DNA of 6,657 nucleotides from Symbiobacteriaceae bacterium (GTDB lineage: Bacteria > Bacillota > JAAYKD01 > WRDA01). The stretch's first letter is position 1. Each line of letters starts with the position of its first letter. Made by a program: the position numbers and the translations under genes. The DNA lies in contig WRDA01000078.1 in the NCBI GenBank assembly GCA_009783675.1, forward strand, positions 1-6,657. The letters are read 5' to 3'. Shown one piece after another: positions 1-6,406 of this stretch. The notes beneath the pieces were generated by a model, which worked only from the letters and a program-made list of their open reading frames with translations, did no database searches and was not told where the DNA came from.

Positions 1-561
1 ATGCTGGCTCCGTTGTTTCTGGCCGAAGGAGCTCCAGCTGCCGGTATGATTCTCTTCGCTGGATCTCCGCGTTCCTTCACAGAGATTCTGGCTGATCAAC
101 AGGCGGATATGCTGGCTTTTTACGAAACCATGGGCATGACGGATCTTGTGGATAGTTACTTGGTGATGCAGGAGCAATGGGTCGCCGAATATGCTGCTCT
201 GCAGGAGATGACCCCGGAAGAAGCCATGGAAGCAGGCACTGTTTACGAAATGAATGCTTACTATCTGCTAACACTTGACTCGGTCGACACCATAGGCCTG
301 ATCAGGGAACTGGCAACTGCGACTCTGATCATGCAGGGTAGCAACGATCATCAGGTATATGCGGACCGGGATTTTAGCATTTTTCAGGCAGAACTTGGCG
401 AATTACCCTTTGTGGAGTTCAGACTCTACGAGGGTCTCAACCATCTCTTTATGTTCTCGGAAGCCAGAAACGTTATCGAAGCTGTCAATGAGTATCAGAT
501 GCCAGGCGAGATTCCCGACCTGGTTTTCGACGACATAGCTACCTGGCTCTTTTCTCGCTAA
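1..561 (+). CDS. Alpha/beta hydrolase, C-terminal part (5' end off the window)
   Basis: This is the last 186 residues of an alpha/beta-hydrolase-fold enzyme, probably an esterase or lipase-like hydrolase of unknown substrate. The fold is recognised from LIMQGSNDHQV (residues 109-119 of the visible part), which carries the acid residue Asp116, and from YEGLNHLF (143-150), which carries the catalytic His148. In this family the nucleophile elbow (GHSLGG type) normally comes just before a segment resembling the visible MLAPLFLAEG. The ATG at base 1 is therefore almost certainly an internal Met and not the start, and the catalytic Ser lies just upstream of the window. The region from residue 25 to 95 is acidic and helical-looking, consistent with the cap inserted between core strands. 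The gene ends in TAA 24 bases before tilS on the same strand, so the two may be co-transcribed. The fold call is firm; the substrate cannot be read from the sequence. Confidence 0.85.
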   Translation: MLAPLFLAEGAPAAGMILFAGSPRSFTEILADQQADMLAFYETMGMTDLVDSYLVMQEQWVAEYAALQEMTPEEAMEAGTVYEMNAYYLLTLDSVDTIGLIRELATATLIMQGSNDHQVYADRDFSIFQAELGELPFVEFRLYEGLNHLFMFSEARNVIEAVNEYQMPGEIPDLVFDDIATWLFSR

Positions 562-571
562 GTCACAACAT

Positions 572-578
572 GAGGAGG
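572..578 (+). promoter_or_regulatory. Ribosome binding site of tilS
   Basis: GAGGAGG lies 7 bases before the ATG at 586, a near-perfect Shine-Dalgarno sequence. It supports that ATG as the tilS start. It sits inside the 24-base gap after the hydrolase stop codon, where there is no room for a terminator. Confidence 0.85.
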
Positions 579-585
579 CGGTACG

Positions 586-2097
586 ATGCTGGATACGGCT
601 ATCTTCTGCCAGCATGTGAAATCCGCTGAGTTACTTGGTGAAGATGAACACATTCTTATCGCTTTCTCTGCAGGCCCGGACTCTCTGGCTTTGCTCTTCC
701 TGTTCCTCCTCTGTCAAAAAGAAATGCGGACCGGCTGGCAGTTGTCAATAGCTCATCTGGATCATTCTTTGCAGCCAGATAGTGTCCTGGAGGCGGAGTA
801 TGTCAGACAGATAGCCAGCCGTTTTGGGTTACCCTGCTACCAGGCTGTAGAGGATGTCTCCGCCATCGCAGACAGTCGTAAACTCGGCATCGAAGAGGCT
901 GGACGGGCTGCCCGCTATAGATTTCTCACTGAAACAGCAGTGAGGATTCAAGCGACAGTAGTCGCTTTTGGCCATCAGGGCGATGATCTGCTGGAGCATT
1001 TCTGGCTGCGGCTCTTGCGAGGGGCATCTCCGGGATCCCTGGCAGGGATTCCGGTAAGCCGTCCATTGGCTCCAGGTATCCGGATTCTGCGTCCTCTCCT
1101 GCCTTTCAGCAGGAAAGAGATTGTGGATTATTTGTCGTTCTGTCGCCAGAATTATCCTGAGTTTGGTGACCTTCTGCCTTTCGAGGATCCGGACAATCAG
1201 TTGATTCGTTTCCAAAGAAACAGGGTCAGACACCAGCTGATGCCCTTTCTGGATACCTGGCATCCAAACTGGCGCAGAGCTTTGCAGGGTATGATGCAAA
1301 CCCAGGCAGAAGATGAGAACTACCTGCGCCAGGAATGCCTGAAGCTTCTCGCCAACGGCCACTGGCGGCTCGGATTGTACAGCTATCCCTGGCAGGAATG
1401 GCTCTTGTTGCATCCCGCCCTACGTAAACGCCTGCTGTTGTATATCTTCAACAGTATGGGCAATGCATCTTTCAGAGAGCCTATCCAGAGGAAGCATCTA
1501 AGAGATTTGGAAGAAAAATGGGCAGGACTGCAGCCAGGTAAGGAACTGGCTCTACCAGGTGGATGTTCCCTTCGGCGCAGCGATGATGAGTTATTTTTCT
1601 TGTTGTACTGGCCTCCTCCGCCATGGGGTATTGATCTGAATCCAGTTTGGGGAGAAAAGGAGATTTTGCTCCCCTGGGCCCTGGCTGGGCACCCGGTCTT
1701 CTTTAAGAGTTCGGTCATCTCATCTATTAGCTCTGTTTCGAGCATTCCCTCCATCAGGGATGCGGTCTTTACAGAGTTGACAACAGAACCTGTGCCACCG
1801 GCTGTCCGTGAAGAGATCGAGAGTAATGGAACAGACCAATTCATCGCATTGCAATGGTTGGATCATAACTGGACCCTGCGATCCTGGTTGCCCGGTGATC
1901 GTATAGAGATCAGAGCCCATCTCCATACCCTGGGCGAAGTTATGCGCGCTGCTGGAATTCCTCCTCCTGCCAGGTACTGTTATCCTGTAGTAGAAATTGA
2001 TGGTGAGATCGCAGCTCTGGCAGGCCTGGTCGTGGCGGACCGCTATCGATCTTCCGTTGGATCCGGAGAAGCAATTTACCTTGACTTACATTGGTAG
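586..2097 (+). CDS. tilS: tRNA(Ile)-lysidine synthetase TilS
   Basis: TilS uses ATP and lysine to convert C34 of tRNA-Ile(CAU) to lysidine in the cytoplasm, so that it reads AUA and is charged with isoleucine. The N-terminal PP-loop ATPase shows SAGPDS (residues 28-33), HLDHSL (57-62), EEAGRAARYRFL (103-114) and GHQGDDLLEHFWLRLLRG (129-146). The tRNA-binding motif follows at 199-222 (EDPDNQ, then RNRVRHQLMPFL). The C-terminal TilS domain is visible at about 431-485 (LRSWLPGDRI, then IPPPARYCYPVVEIDGE). The family is commonly about 430-470 residues; this one has 503. The excess includes a Ser/Ile-rich stretch at 375-390 between the middle and C-terminal domains. Several usually conserved positions differ: SGGxDS is SAGPDS, DDQxET is DDLLEH, and the Lys-rich patch before the C-terminal IP motif is replaced by LGEVMRAAG. 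The key Asp residues of the PP-loop are present and the frame is intact, so I read it as a functional but divergent TilS. The order tilS-hpt-ftsH supports the name. Confidence 0.93.
   Translation: MLDTAIFCQHVKSAELLGEDEHILIAFSAGPDSLALLFLFLLCQKEMRTGWQLSIAHLDHSLQPDSVLEAEYVRQIASRFGLPCYQAVEDVSAIADSRKLGIEEAGRAARYRFLTETAVRIQATVVAFGHQGDDLLEHFWLRLLRGASPGSLAGIPVSRPLAPGIRILRPLLPFSRKEIVDYLSFCRQNYPEFGDLLPFEDPDNQLIRFQRNRVRHQLMPFLDTWHPNWRRALQGMMQTQAEDENYLRQECLKLLANGHWRLGLYSYPWQEWLLLHPALRKRLLLYIFNSMGNASFREPIQRKHLRDLEEKWAGLQPGKELALPGGCSLRRSDDELFFLLYWPPPPWGIDLNPVWGEKEILLPWALAGHPVFFKSSVISSISSVSSIPSIRDAVFTELTTEPVPPAVREEIESNGTDQFIALQWLDHNWTLRSWLPGDRIEIRAHLHTLGEVMRAAGIPPPARYCYPVVEIDGEIAALAGLVVADRYRSSVGSGEAIYLDLHW
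1708..1755 (+). other. Ser/Ile-rich low-complexity stretch within TilS
   Basis: Codons 375-390 of TilS encode SSVISSISSVSSIPSI, a short tract of alternating Ser pairs and aliphatic residues. The DNA uses mixed Ser codons (TCA, TCT, AGC, TCG, TCC and others), so it is not a simple nucleotide microsatellite. It falls between the middle helical region and the C-terminal domain, and reads as a linker insertion that helps explain the extra length. Confidence 0.6.
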
Positions 2098-2106
2098 CTA
2101 ATATAC

Positions 2107-2112
2107 GGAGGT
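2107..2112 (+). promoter_or_regulatory. Ribosome binding site of hpt
   Basis: GGAGGT lies 9 bases before the ATG at 2122 and fixes the hpt start. It sits in the 24-base gap after the tilS stop. Confidence 0.85.
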
Positions 2113-2121
2113 TAGAGCAAT

Positions 2122-2673
2122 ATGGGTCGTATACTCCTGCCGGAGCTTGAACGAGTGTTACTGGATGAGAGCACAATTAAACAGCGTGTCAGGGAGCTTG
2201 CCGAAGAACTCAGCCTTGACTTTAAAGGTAAGGATGTTGTTCTGGTTGGCGTACTCAAGGGATCTTTTTGCTTTCTGGCTGACTTGGCACGAGGGATGAG
2301 TATCCCGCTTGGTATCGATTTCGTTGCTTGTTCAAGTTATGGCTTGGAGAGTGTCAGCGGCGGGAACCTCAGTATTACCAAGGATATCAGCGGTGTAGTT
2401 CAGGGCAGGGAGCTGATAATCGTAGAGGATATCGTCGATACCGGACTTACCCTCAGGGAACTGACGGATTTCCTCTCCTCCAAACAACCAGCAGGGGTAC
2501 ACACGGTGACCCTATTAGACAAGCCTTCCAGGCGGAGGATGATCATCGATCCCGATTATGTGGGTTTCAGTATACCTGATGAGTTTGTAGTTGGCTATGG
2601 ATTGGACTATGCCGAACGATTTCGCGAGCTTCCCTATATTGGTGTTTTGCGAAAAGAAGTGTATTTAAGGTAA
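2122..2673 (+). CDS. hpt: Hypoxanthine(-guanine) phosphoribosyltransferase
   Basis: This enzyme salvages purine bases in the cytoplasm by joining hypoxanthine (and usually guanine) to PRPP, giving IMP or GMP and pyrophosphate. The 183-residue protein has the normal bacterial length and every family landmark in order. These are VGVLKGSFCFLADL (42-55) with the pyrophosphate-contacting LKGS, the flexible-loop SSYG (71-74), and the PRPP-binding motif IIVEDIVDTGLTL (99-111) with the Glu102/Asp103 pair and presumed general base Asp106. Then come LLDKPSRR (131-138), where Lys134 should contact the purine O6, and YVGFSIPDEFVVGYGLDYAE (146-165), where Tyr146 is placed to stack on the base. No key residue is missing. 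The call rests on motif matching and on its place between tilS and ftsH. Preference for hypoxanthine over guanine cannot be decided from the sequence. Confidence 0.96.
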   Translation: MGRILLPELERVLLDESTIKQRVRELAEELSLDFKGKDVVLVGVLKGSFCFLADLARGMSIPLGIDFVACSSYGLESVSGGNLSITKDISGVVQGRELIIVEDIVDTGLTLRELTDFLSSKQPAGVHTVTLLDKPSRRRMIIDPDYVGFSIPDEFVVGYGLDYAERFRELPYIGVLRKEVYLR

Positions 2674-2704
2674 GTAGTAAAAGCGCACTGGAAGGAAATA
2701 ACCA

Positions 2705-2733
2705 TTGTCAAAGGGACAAGCAATTGATATAAT
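2705..2733 (+). promoter_or_regulatory. Sigma-70-type extended -10 promoter driving ftsH
   Basis: In the 106-base gap between hpt and ftsH there is a -35 box TTGTCA (2705-2710, five of six to TTGACA). A spacer of exactly 17 bases follows, then a perfect -10 box TATAAT (2728-2733). A TG dinucleotide at 2725-2726 gives the extended -10 form TGATATAAT. Transcription would start near 2740, leaving an untranslated leader of about 40 bases before the GTG at 2780. A 5-base inverted repeat, TTGTC (2705-2709) and GACAA (2715-2719), overlaps the -35 box. The rest of the gap shows no hairpin terminator after hpt, so read-through from upstream is also possible. Confidence 0.8.
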
Positions 2734-2765
2734 CATCTCTGCATTGATTTGATCCCCATTTTCTC

Positions 2766-2770
2766 AGGAG
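2766..2770 (+). promoter_or_regulatory. Ribosome binding site deciding the GTG start of ftsH
   Basis: AGGAG lies 9 bases before GTG at 2780. A nearby ATG at 2775 is out of frame with ftsH and only 4 bases from this site, so the GTG is the supported start. Confidence 0.8.
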
Positions 2771-2779
2771 TGTGATGGA

Positions 2780-4585
2780 GTGTCCCGTAACTACCGAAAC
2801 CTCAGTTTCTACTTGTTAATCATCCTCATAGCCATGGCATTAATCAGCTATTTATTCTCGGATCAGAGCGAACCTCAGGCTATTAGCTATGGGGAGCTGT
2901 ATGATCTCCTGCTGAACGAGCAGGTTGAAGAGATCGTAATAACCGGTAATGAGGCTAGTGGCAAACTGACGAATGGGGAGAGTTTTACCAGTACGGTACC
3001 CTGGACGAATAGTGATGCTCTCCAGGAGCTTCTGTTGAAGGTGCCTTCATACAAAGTGGCAAATCCCGCAGATTCTACCTGGTGGCTGAATATTCTCAAC
3101 TATGTTCTGATCTTCGCTCTAATGGCGGGAGTATGGTTCTTCTTCACCCAACAAAGCAATGCCGGAGGCGGTAACAGGGTGATGAACTTTGGGCGCAGTC
3201 GGGCAAGGCTTTATAAGGATGATAAGCATCGCATCACCTATGCTGATGTTGCTGGCTATGAAGAGGTCAAGGAGGAACTGCAAGAAATTGTGGAGTTTCT
3301 CAAGACACCTGCCAAGTTCATCGAGATTGGCGCTCATATTCCCAAGGGTGTGCTGCTATACGGTCCTCCCGGTACAGGAAAGACTCTGGTAGCACGTGCT
3401 ACCGCTGGTGAAGCCGGGGTACCTTTCTTCTCTATCAGTGGTTCCGATTTCGTAGAGATGTTCGTCGGTGTAGGAGCTTCCCGTGTCCGGGATCTTTTCG
3501 AAAACGCCAAGAAGAATGTGCCTTGTATAGTGTTCATCGACGAAATCGATGCCGTAGGCAGGCAGCGTGGAACTGGTCTTGGTGGTGGTCATGATGAACG
3601 GGAACAGACGTTAAACCAGTTATTGGTGGAGATGGATGGTTTCGAAGTTAATGAGAGCATCATCGTCATCGCGGCTACGAACCGACCCGATATCCTGGAT
3701 CCCGCATTGCTAAGGCCGGGACGCTTCGATCGTCAGGTGGGTATCGACAGGCCAGATATCAAAGAGCGGGAGGCTATACTAAATCTATATGCCCGCAATA
3801 AGCCTATGGAGGAGGGTATCAACATCCTCGATCTGGCCAGGGCTACCCCTGGTTTCACCCCTGCTGATCTGGAAAACCTGGTTAACGAAGCTGCGCTGCT
3901 CGCGGCTCGTCGAGATAAGAAGAAGGTCTCCAGGGAAGAGTTGGAGGAAGCAATAACCAGGGTCATGGCTGGCCCGGCCAAGAAGAGCAGGGTGATGAGC
4001 GAGAAGGAGCGTTGGGTCTCTGCAGTGCATGAGGCTGGGCATGCCGTCGTTGGCTGCCATTTGAAGCAGTTCGATCCGGTGCATACGGTTACCATCATTC
4101 CCCGGGGGCAGGCCGGTGGGTTTACGACGGTTCTGCCCGTAGAGGATCGCTATCATATGACGCGCCTCGACCTGACGAACATGATCACCTTCGCTCTGGG
4201 AGGGCGAGTCGCGGAGTCTATTCTCCTGGAAGATATCTCTACCGGAGCGACCAATGATCTTGAACGGGTTTCCCAGATGGCTAGACGCATGGTCACCGAG
4301 TTCGGCATGAGCGAACGTCTGGGCCCCATGACCTTTGGCGCTAAACAACACGAGGTCTTTCTTGGTCGGGATATTTCCCGTAACCGCGACTATAGCGAGG
4401 AAGTAGCCAACGTAATCGACGAAGAGATCCGCCTGATCGTGGAGAAATGCCTGGCTCAGGCTACAGAGATCCTGCAGCAGCACCGGCGTGAGTTGCATCA
4501 TTTGTCCAAGACTTTACTGGAGCGGGAGACAGTTACCGGTGAAGAACTGCCGGAGATTTTCGAGGCTGCCCTGTTAAATTCCTAA
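2780..4585 (+). CDS. ftsH: ATP-dependent zinc metalloprotease FtsH
   Basis: FtsH is a membrane-anchored hexameric AAA+ protease that unfolds and degrades damaged membrane proteins and selected regulators on the cytoplasmic side. All parts are present. Membrane segment 1 is at about residues 8-26, a short extracytoplasmic domain at 27-102, and membrane segment 2 at about 103-123. A Gly-rich linker follows, then the AAA module: Walker A GPPGTGKT (195-202), pore loop FVEMFVGVG (224-232), Walker B IVFIDEID (250-257), and the second region of homology at 298-317 with arginine fingers Arg312 and Arg315. The peptidase domain has the zinc site HEAGH (417-421), and Asp493 in TGATNDLE is the expected third ligand. 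The 601-residue length is normal. The residue before HEAGH is Val, where many homologues have Tyr. The gene starts with GTG behind a good Shine-Dalgarno site and has its own strong promoter. Its place after tilS and hpt matches the conserved order in Bacillota. Confidence 0.98.
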   Translation: MSRNYRNLSFYLLIILIAMALISYLFSDQSEPQAISYGELYDLLLNEQVEEIVITGNEASGKLTNGESFTSTVPWTNSDALQELLLKVPSYKVANPADSTWWLNILNYVLIFALMAGVWFFFTQQSNAGGGNRVMNFGRSRARLYKDDKHRITYADVAGYEEVKEELQEIVEFLKTPAKFIEIGAHIPKGVLLYGPPGTGKTLVARATAGEAGVPFFSISGSDFVEMFVGVGASRVRDLFENAKKNVPCIVFIDEIDAVGRQRGTGLGGGHDEREQTLNQLLVEMDGFEVNESIIVIAATNRPDILDPALLRPGRFDRQVGIDRPDIKEREAILNLYARNKPMEEGINILDLARATPGFTPADLENLVNEAALLAARRDKKKVSREELEEAITRVMAGPAKKSRVMSEKERWVSAVHEAGHAVVGCHLKQFDPVHTVTIIPRGQAGGFTTVLPVEDRYHMTRLDLTNMITFALGGRVAESILLEDISTGATNDLERVSQMARRMVTEFGMSERLGPMTFGAKQHEVFLGRDISRNRDYSEEVANVIDEEIRLIVEKCLAQATEILQQHRRELHHLSKTLLERETVTGEELPEIFEAALLNS

Positions 4586-4646
4586 TTGTAGAGTAAGGTG
4601 AGTTATTCGATTGCTTCCAGGAGATGTAGTATTAAACTAGAAAGCG
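4586..4646 (+). other. Gap between ftsH and the cyclodeaminase-family gene, with a misplaced Shine-Dalgarno-like site
   Basis: This 61-base gap holds AGGAG at 4619-4623, which is 23 bases before the GTG at 4647 and so too far for normal use. An ATG directly after it (4624) is followed at once by TAG. A weak promoter-like pair, TTGCTT (4611-4616) and TAAACT (4633-4638), would start transcription almost at the GTG, but the match is poor. No stable hairpin followed by a T run was seen. Confidence 0.4.
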
Positions 4647-5291
4647 GTGGTTAGCATTACACCAGAATTAATGAAGATGACCATGACAGAGTTTGCCAGT
4701 TTGCTGGCTTCTGATGCTCCCGCACCAGGCGGGGGTTCGGTGGCTGCTTTCAATTTGGTTTTAGGTGCAGCTCTGTTGGAAATGGTTGCTTCTTTAACCA
4801 TTGGGCGTAAGAAGTACGCCGAAGTTCAGGAAGATATAGCCGAACTGAAGCGCAAGGCGGGAGAGCTGCGTCAGCAAGCAACCGATTTAGTCCAAAAGGA
4901 TACGATGGCTTACAATGCGGTTAGAGCCGCTTATGCTTTACCAAGAGAGAGTGCGGAGGATAAGACAAAGCGTAGAGAAGCTATTCTGGCAGCGACCAGG
5001 GTGGCGATTCAGGTTCCTCTGGAGACGGCTAAGCTGGCGATCTCTATCCTGGAGTTGGTTCCCGAGGCTTTCGAAAAAGGGAATACCAATGCCGCCAGTG
5101 ATGCCTTGGTAGCTGCTTATGAGTGTAACGCAGGGTGTCTGAGTGCCTTCGCAAATATCTATATAAACCTGGATAGTCTCGATGATGAAGCTGAGGTCAT
5201 GGCTTATAGGACGGAGACCGATAAACTGCGCCGTACCCTCGATTCCTTAATGCAACGAGCGGCTCTGTTGGGAAAAGCCTATATCGGTTAA
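4647..5291 (+). CDS. Cyclodeaminase/cyclohydrolase family protein (FTCD C-terminal domain type, FchA-like)
   Basis: The protein belongs to the helical family made of the C-terminal domain of formimidoyltransferase-cyclodeaminase and the stand-alone methenyltetrahydrofolate cyclohydrolase FchA of clostridia. Members act on folate-bound one-carbon units, releasing ammonia from 5-formimino-THF or opening 5,10-methenyl-THF. Visible landmarks are the N-terminal glycine-rich SDAPAPGGGSVAAF (22-35), a long helical stretch, DTMAYNAVRAAYALP (85-99), and GNTNAASDALVAA (145-157) leading into NIYINLDSLDDE (170-181). The 214-residue length fits the stand-alone form; there is no transferase domain. Which reaction it carries out cannot be decided, as no histidine-degradation or acetyl-CoA-pathway gene is visible beside it. 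The start is unsure. An in-frame TAG at 4638 rules out anything further upstream. GTG 4647 gives the best full length, but lacks a well-spaced Shine-Dalgarno site. ATG 4671 (Met9) is an alternative that keeps the conserved region. Confidence 0.88.
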   Translation: MVSITPELMKMTMTEFASLLASDAPAPGGGSVAAFNLVLGAALLEMVASLTIGRKKYAEVQEDIAELKRKAGELRQQATDLVQKDTMAYNAVRAAYALPRESAEDKTKRREAILAATRVAIQVPLETAKLAISILELVPEAFEKGNTNAASDALVAAYECNAGCLSAFANIYINLDSLDDEAEVMAYRTETDKLRRTLDSLMQRAALLGKAYIG

Positions 5292-5302
5292 CAGAGACGA
5301 AC

Positions 5303-5309
5303 AGGGGGA
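5303..5309 (+). promoter_or_regulatory. Ribosome binding site of the ABC transporter ATPase gene
   Basis: AGGGGGA lies 11 bases before the ATG at 5321, slightly long but usable. A closer ATG at 5311 is out of frame with the ATPase and too near the site, so 5321 is kept. The site sits in the 29-base gap after the cyclodeaminase-family gene. Confidence 0.65.
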
Positions 5310-5320
5310 TATGTCTCGAG

Positions 5321-6406
5321 ATGCAGATAGAGCTGAGGCAGGTAAGTGTCCATTTTCAGGATCGCAAGACCCCGCAGAATAAAGTAATCGCTGTCGATAA
5401 GATCGATATGTTGATTCCCGATGGAAAACTGGTCTGTCTATTAGGACCATCGGGATGCGGAAAGTCTACTACTCTCTATGCCATAGCAGGTTTACAACCG
5501 CTCAATGAAGGTCATATCTTCTTCGGAGAGCGTGATGTGACCCAGTTGGACGCTGTCAGGCGAGAGATTGGGCTGGTCTTCCAGAACTACGCTCTTTACC
5601 CACATATGACGGTGCGTCAGAATATTATCTTTCCCTTACAAAACGCGAAGTGGAGTAAAGAACGCATCGCTCGGAGAGTCGACGAAGTTGCTCGCACAGT
5701 TCAGTTGGAGAGTTTACTTGATCGTAAGCCGAGTCAGCTATCCGGAGGTCAGCAGCAAAGAGTCGCCATCGCCAGAGCTATTGCCAAGGAACCTAAGATA
5801 CTGCTTATGGATGAACCTCTCTCCAATCTGGATGCCAAACTTAGGGTTTCCACCAGAGAGGAGATCCGGCATATCCAGAGAGCGACAGGCATCACGACTA
5901 TCTACGTGACCCACGATCAGGAAGAAGCGATGAGCATCTCCGATGAAGTGGCGATCATGCGGGATGGTCGTTTATTGCAAAACGGGCCTCCTCAGGATGT
6001 CTATGAAAATCCTCTGAATCTCTTTGTGGCAACTTTTATTGGCTCCCCAACCATGAATGTGCTTCCCGGCAGAGTCGCAGGCGGCAGAGTTCTGTATGGC
6101 ACTTATTCGTTGGGAGAAACCAGGGTAGCCGATTGCAATATAATGTTGGGAGTTCGTCCGGAAGCAGTCACTCCCCTAAGGGACTCATCAACGCAGGATG
6201 GGGTGCCCGCGATCATTAACCAGGTGGAGTTGCTTGGTCGGGAGATACTTTATCACTTACTCCTGGATAATAAGACAGTAGTAAAGATGATTACCAGTGC
6301 AACGGAACGCCTGGATACCAAGTCTCCTCTGCGAGTGGGATTTACCCCTGGCAGGCGTTATATTTTCGCGACGGATGGTGACCAGACGCTTCTCGAGAGG
6401 TACTGA
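5321..6406 (+). CDS. Carbohydrate-type ABC transporter ATP-binding protein (MalK/UgpC/MsmK family)
   Basis: This is the cytoplasmic ATPase that powers a CUT1-type importer, the group taking up oligosaccharides, sugar alcohols or glycerol 3-phosphate. The nucleotide-binding domain is complete: Walker A GPSGCGKST (42-50), Q-loop Gln88 in VFQNYALYPHMTV, signature LSGGQQQR (140-147), Walker B ILLMDEP (160-166), D-loop SNLDAKL (168-174) and switch His198 in VTHDQEEAMSISD. After about residue 240 (FIGSPTMN) comes the C-terminal OB/TOBE regulatory domain of this family, with GVRPEAV (277-283). The 361-residue length is normal. Start ATG 5321 follows a purine-rich Shine-Dalgarno site. The gene ends in a TGA that shares one base with the next start codon, so the ATPase and permease are translationally linked. 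ATPases of this family can serve several transporters, so the substrate is not assigned; the C-terminal domain is more divergent than the core. Confidence 0.95.
   Translation: MQIELRQVSVHFQDRKTPQNKVIAVDKIDMLIPDGKLVCLLGPSGCGKSTTLYAIAGLQPLNEGHIFFGERDVTQLDAVRREIGLVFQNYALYPHMTVRQNIIFPLQNAKWSKERIARRVDEVARTVQLESLLDRKPSQLSGGQQQRVAIARAIAKEPKILLMDEPLSNLDAKLRVSTREEIRHIQRATGITTIYVTHDQEEAMSISDEVAIMRDGRLLQNGPPQDVYENPLNLFVATFIGSPTMNVLPGRVAGGRVLYGTYSLGETRVADCNIMLGVRPEAVTPLRDSSTQDGVPAIINQVELLGREILYHLLLDNKTVVKMITSATERLDTKSPLRVGFTPGRRYIFATDGDQTLLERY
6395..6401 (+). promoter_or_regulatory. Ribosome binding site of the permease gene, inside the ATPase gene end
   Basis: GAGAGGT overlaps the last codons of the ATPase gene. 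It leaves 4 bases to the ATG at 6406 and 7 bases to a second in-frame ATG at 6409. The spacing slightly favours 6409, while the TGATG overlap suggests coupled initiation at 6406. Confidence 0.55.

Noticed and set aside
1..3. ATG at base 1 as the start of the hydrolase gene
   Set aside because: The segment after it matches the part just downstream of the nucleophile elbow in this family, so the gene must begin upstream of the window.
829..1413. Open frame of 194 codons on the - strand inside tilS
   Set aside because: It is opposite the well-supported TilS frame, with no family motif and no convincing ribosome binding site looked for or found.
2674..2704. Possible terminator after hpt
   Set aside because: No stem-loop followed by a T run could be found in this stretch.
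3785..4501. Long open frame of 238 codons on the - strand inside ftsH
   Set aside because: It lies wholly opposite the conserved FtsH AAA and peptidase domains, has no recognisable motif, and is what reversed codon bias of a real gene produces.
4611..4639. Possible promoter (TTGCTT and TAAACT, 16-base spacer) before the cyclodeaminase-family gene
   Set aside because: Both boxes match poorly, and a start this close would give an almost leaderless transcript; chance is the simpler explanation.
4627..4640. Short inverted repeat TAGT/ACTA in the gap after ftsH
   Set aside because: Four-base arms with no G/C-rich stem and no T run; not a terminator and not distinguishable from chance.
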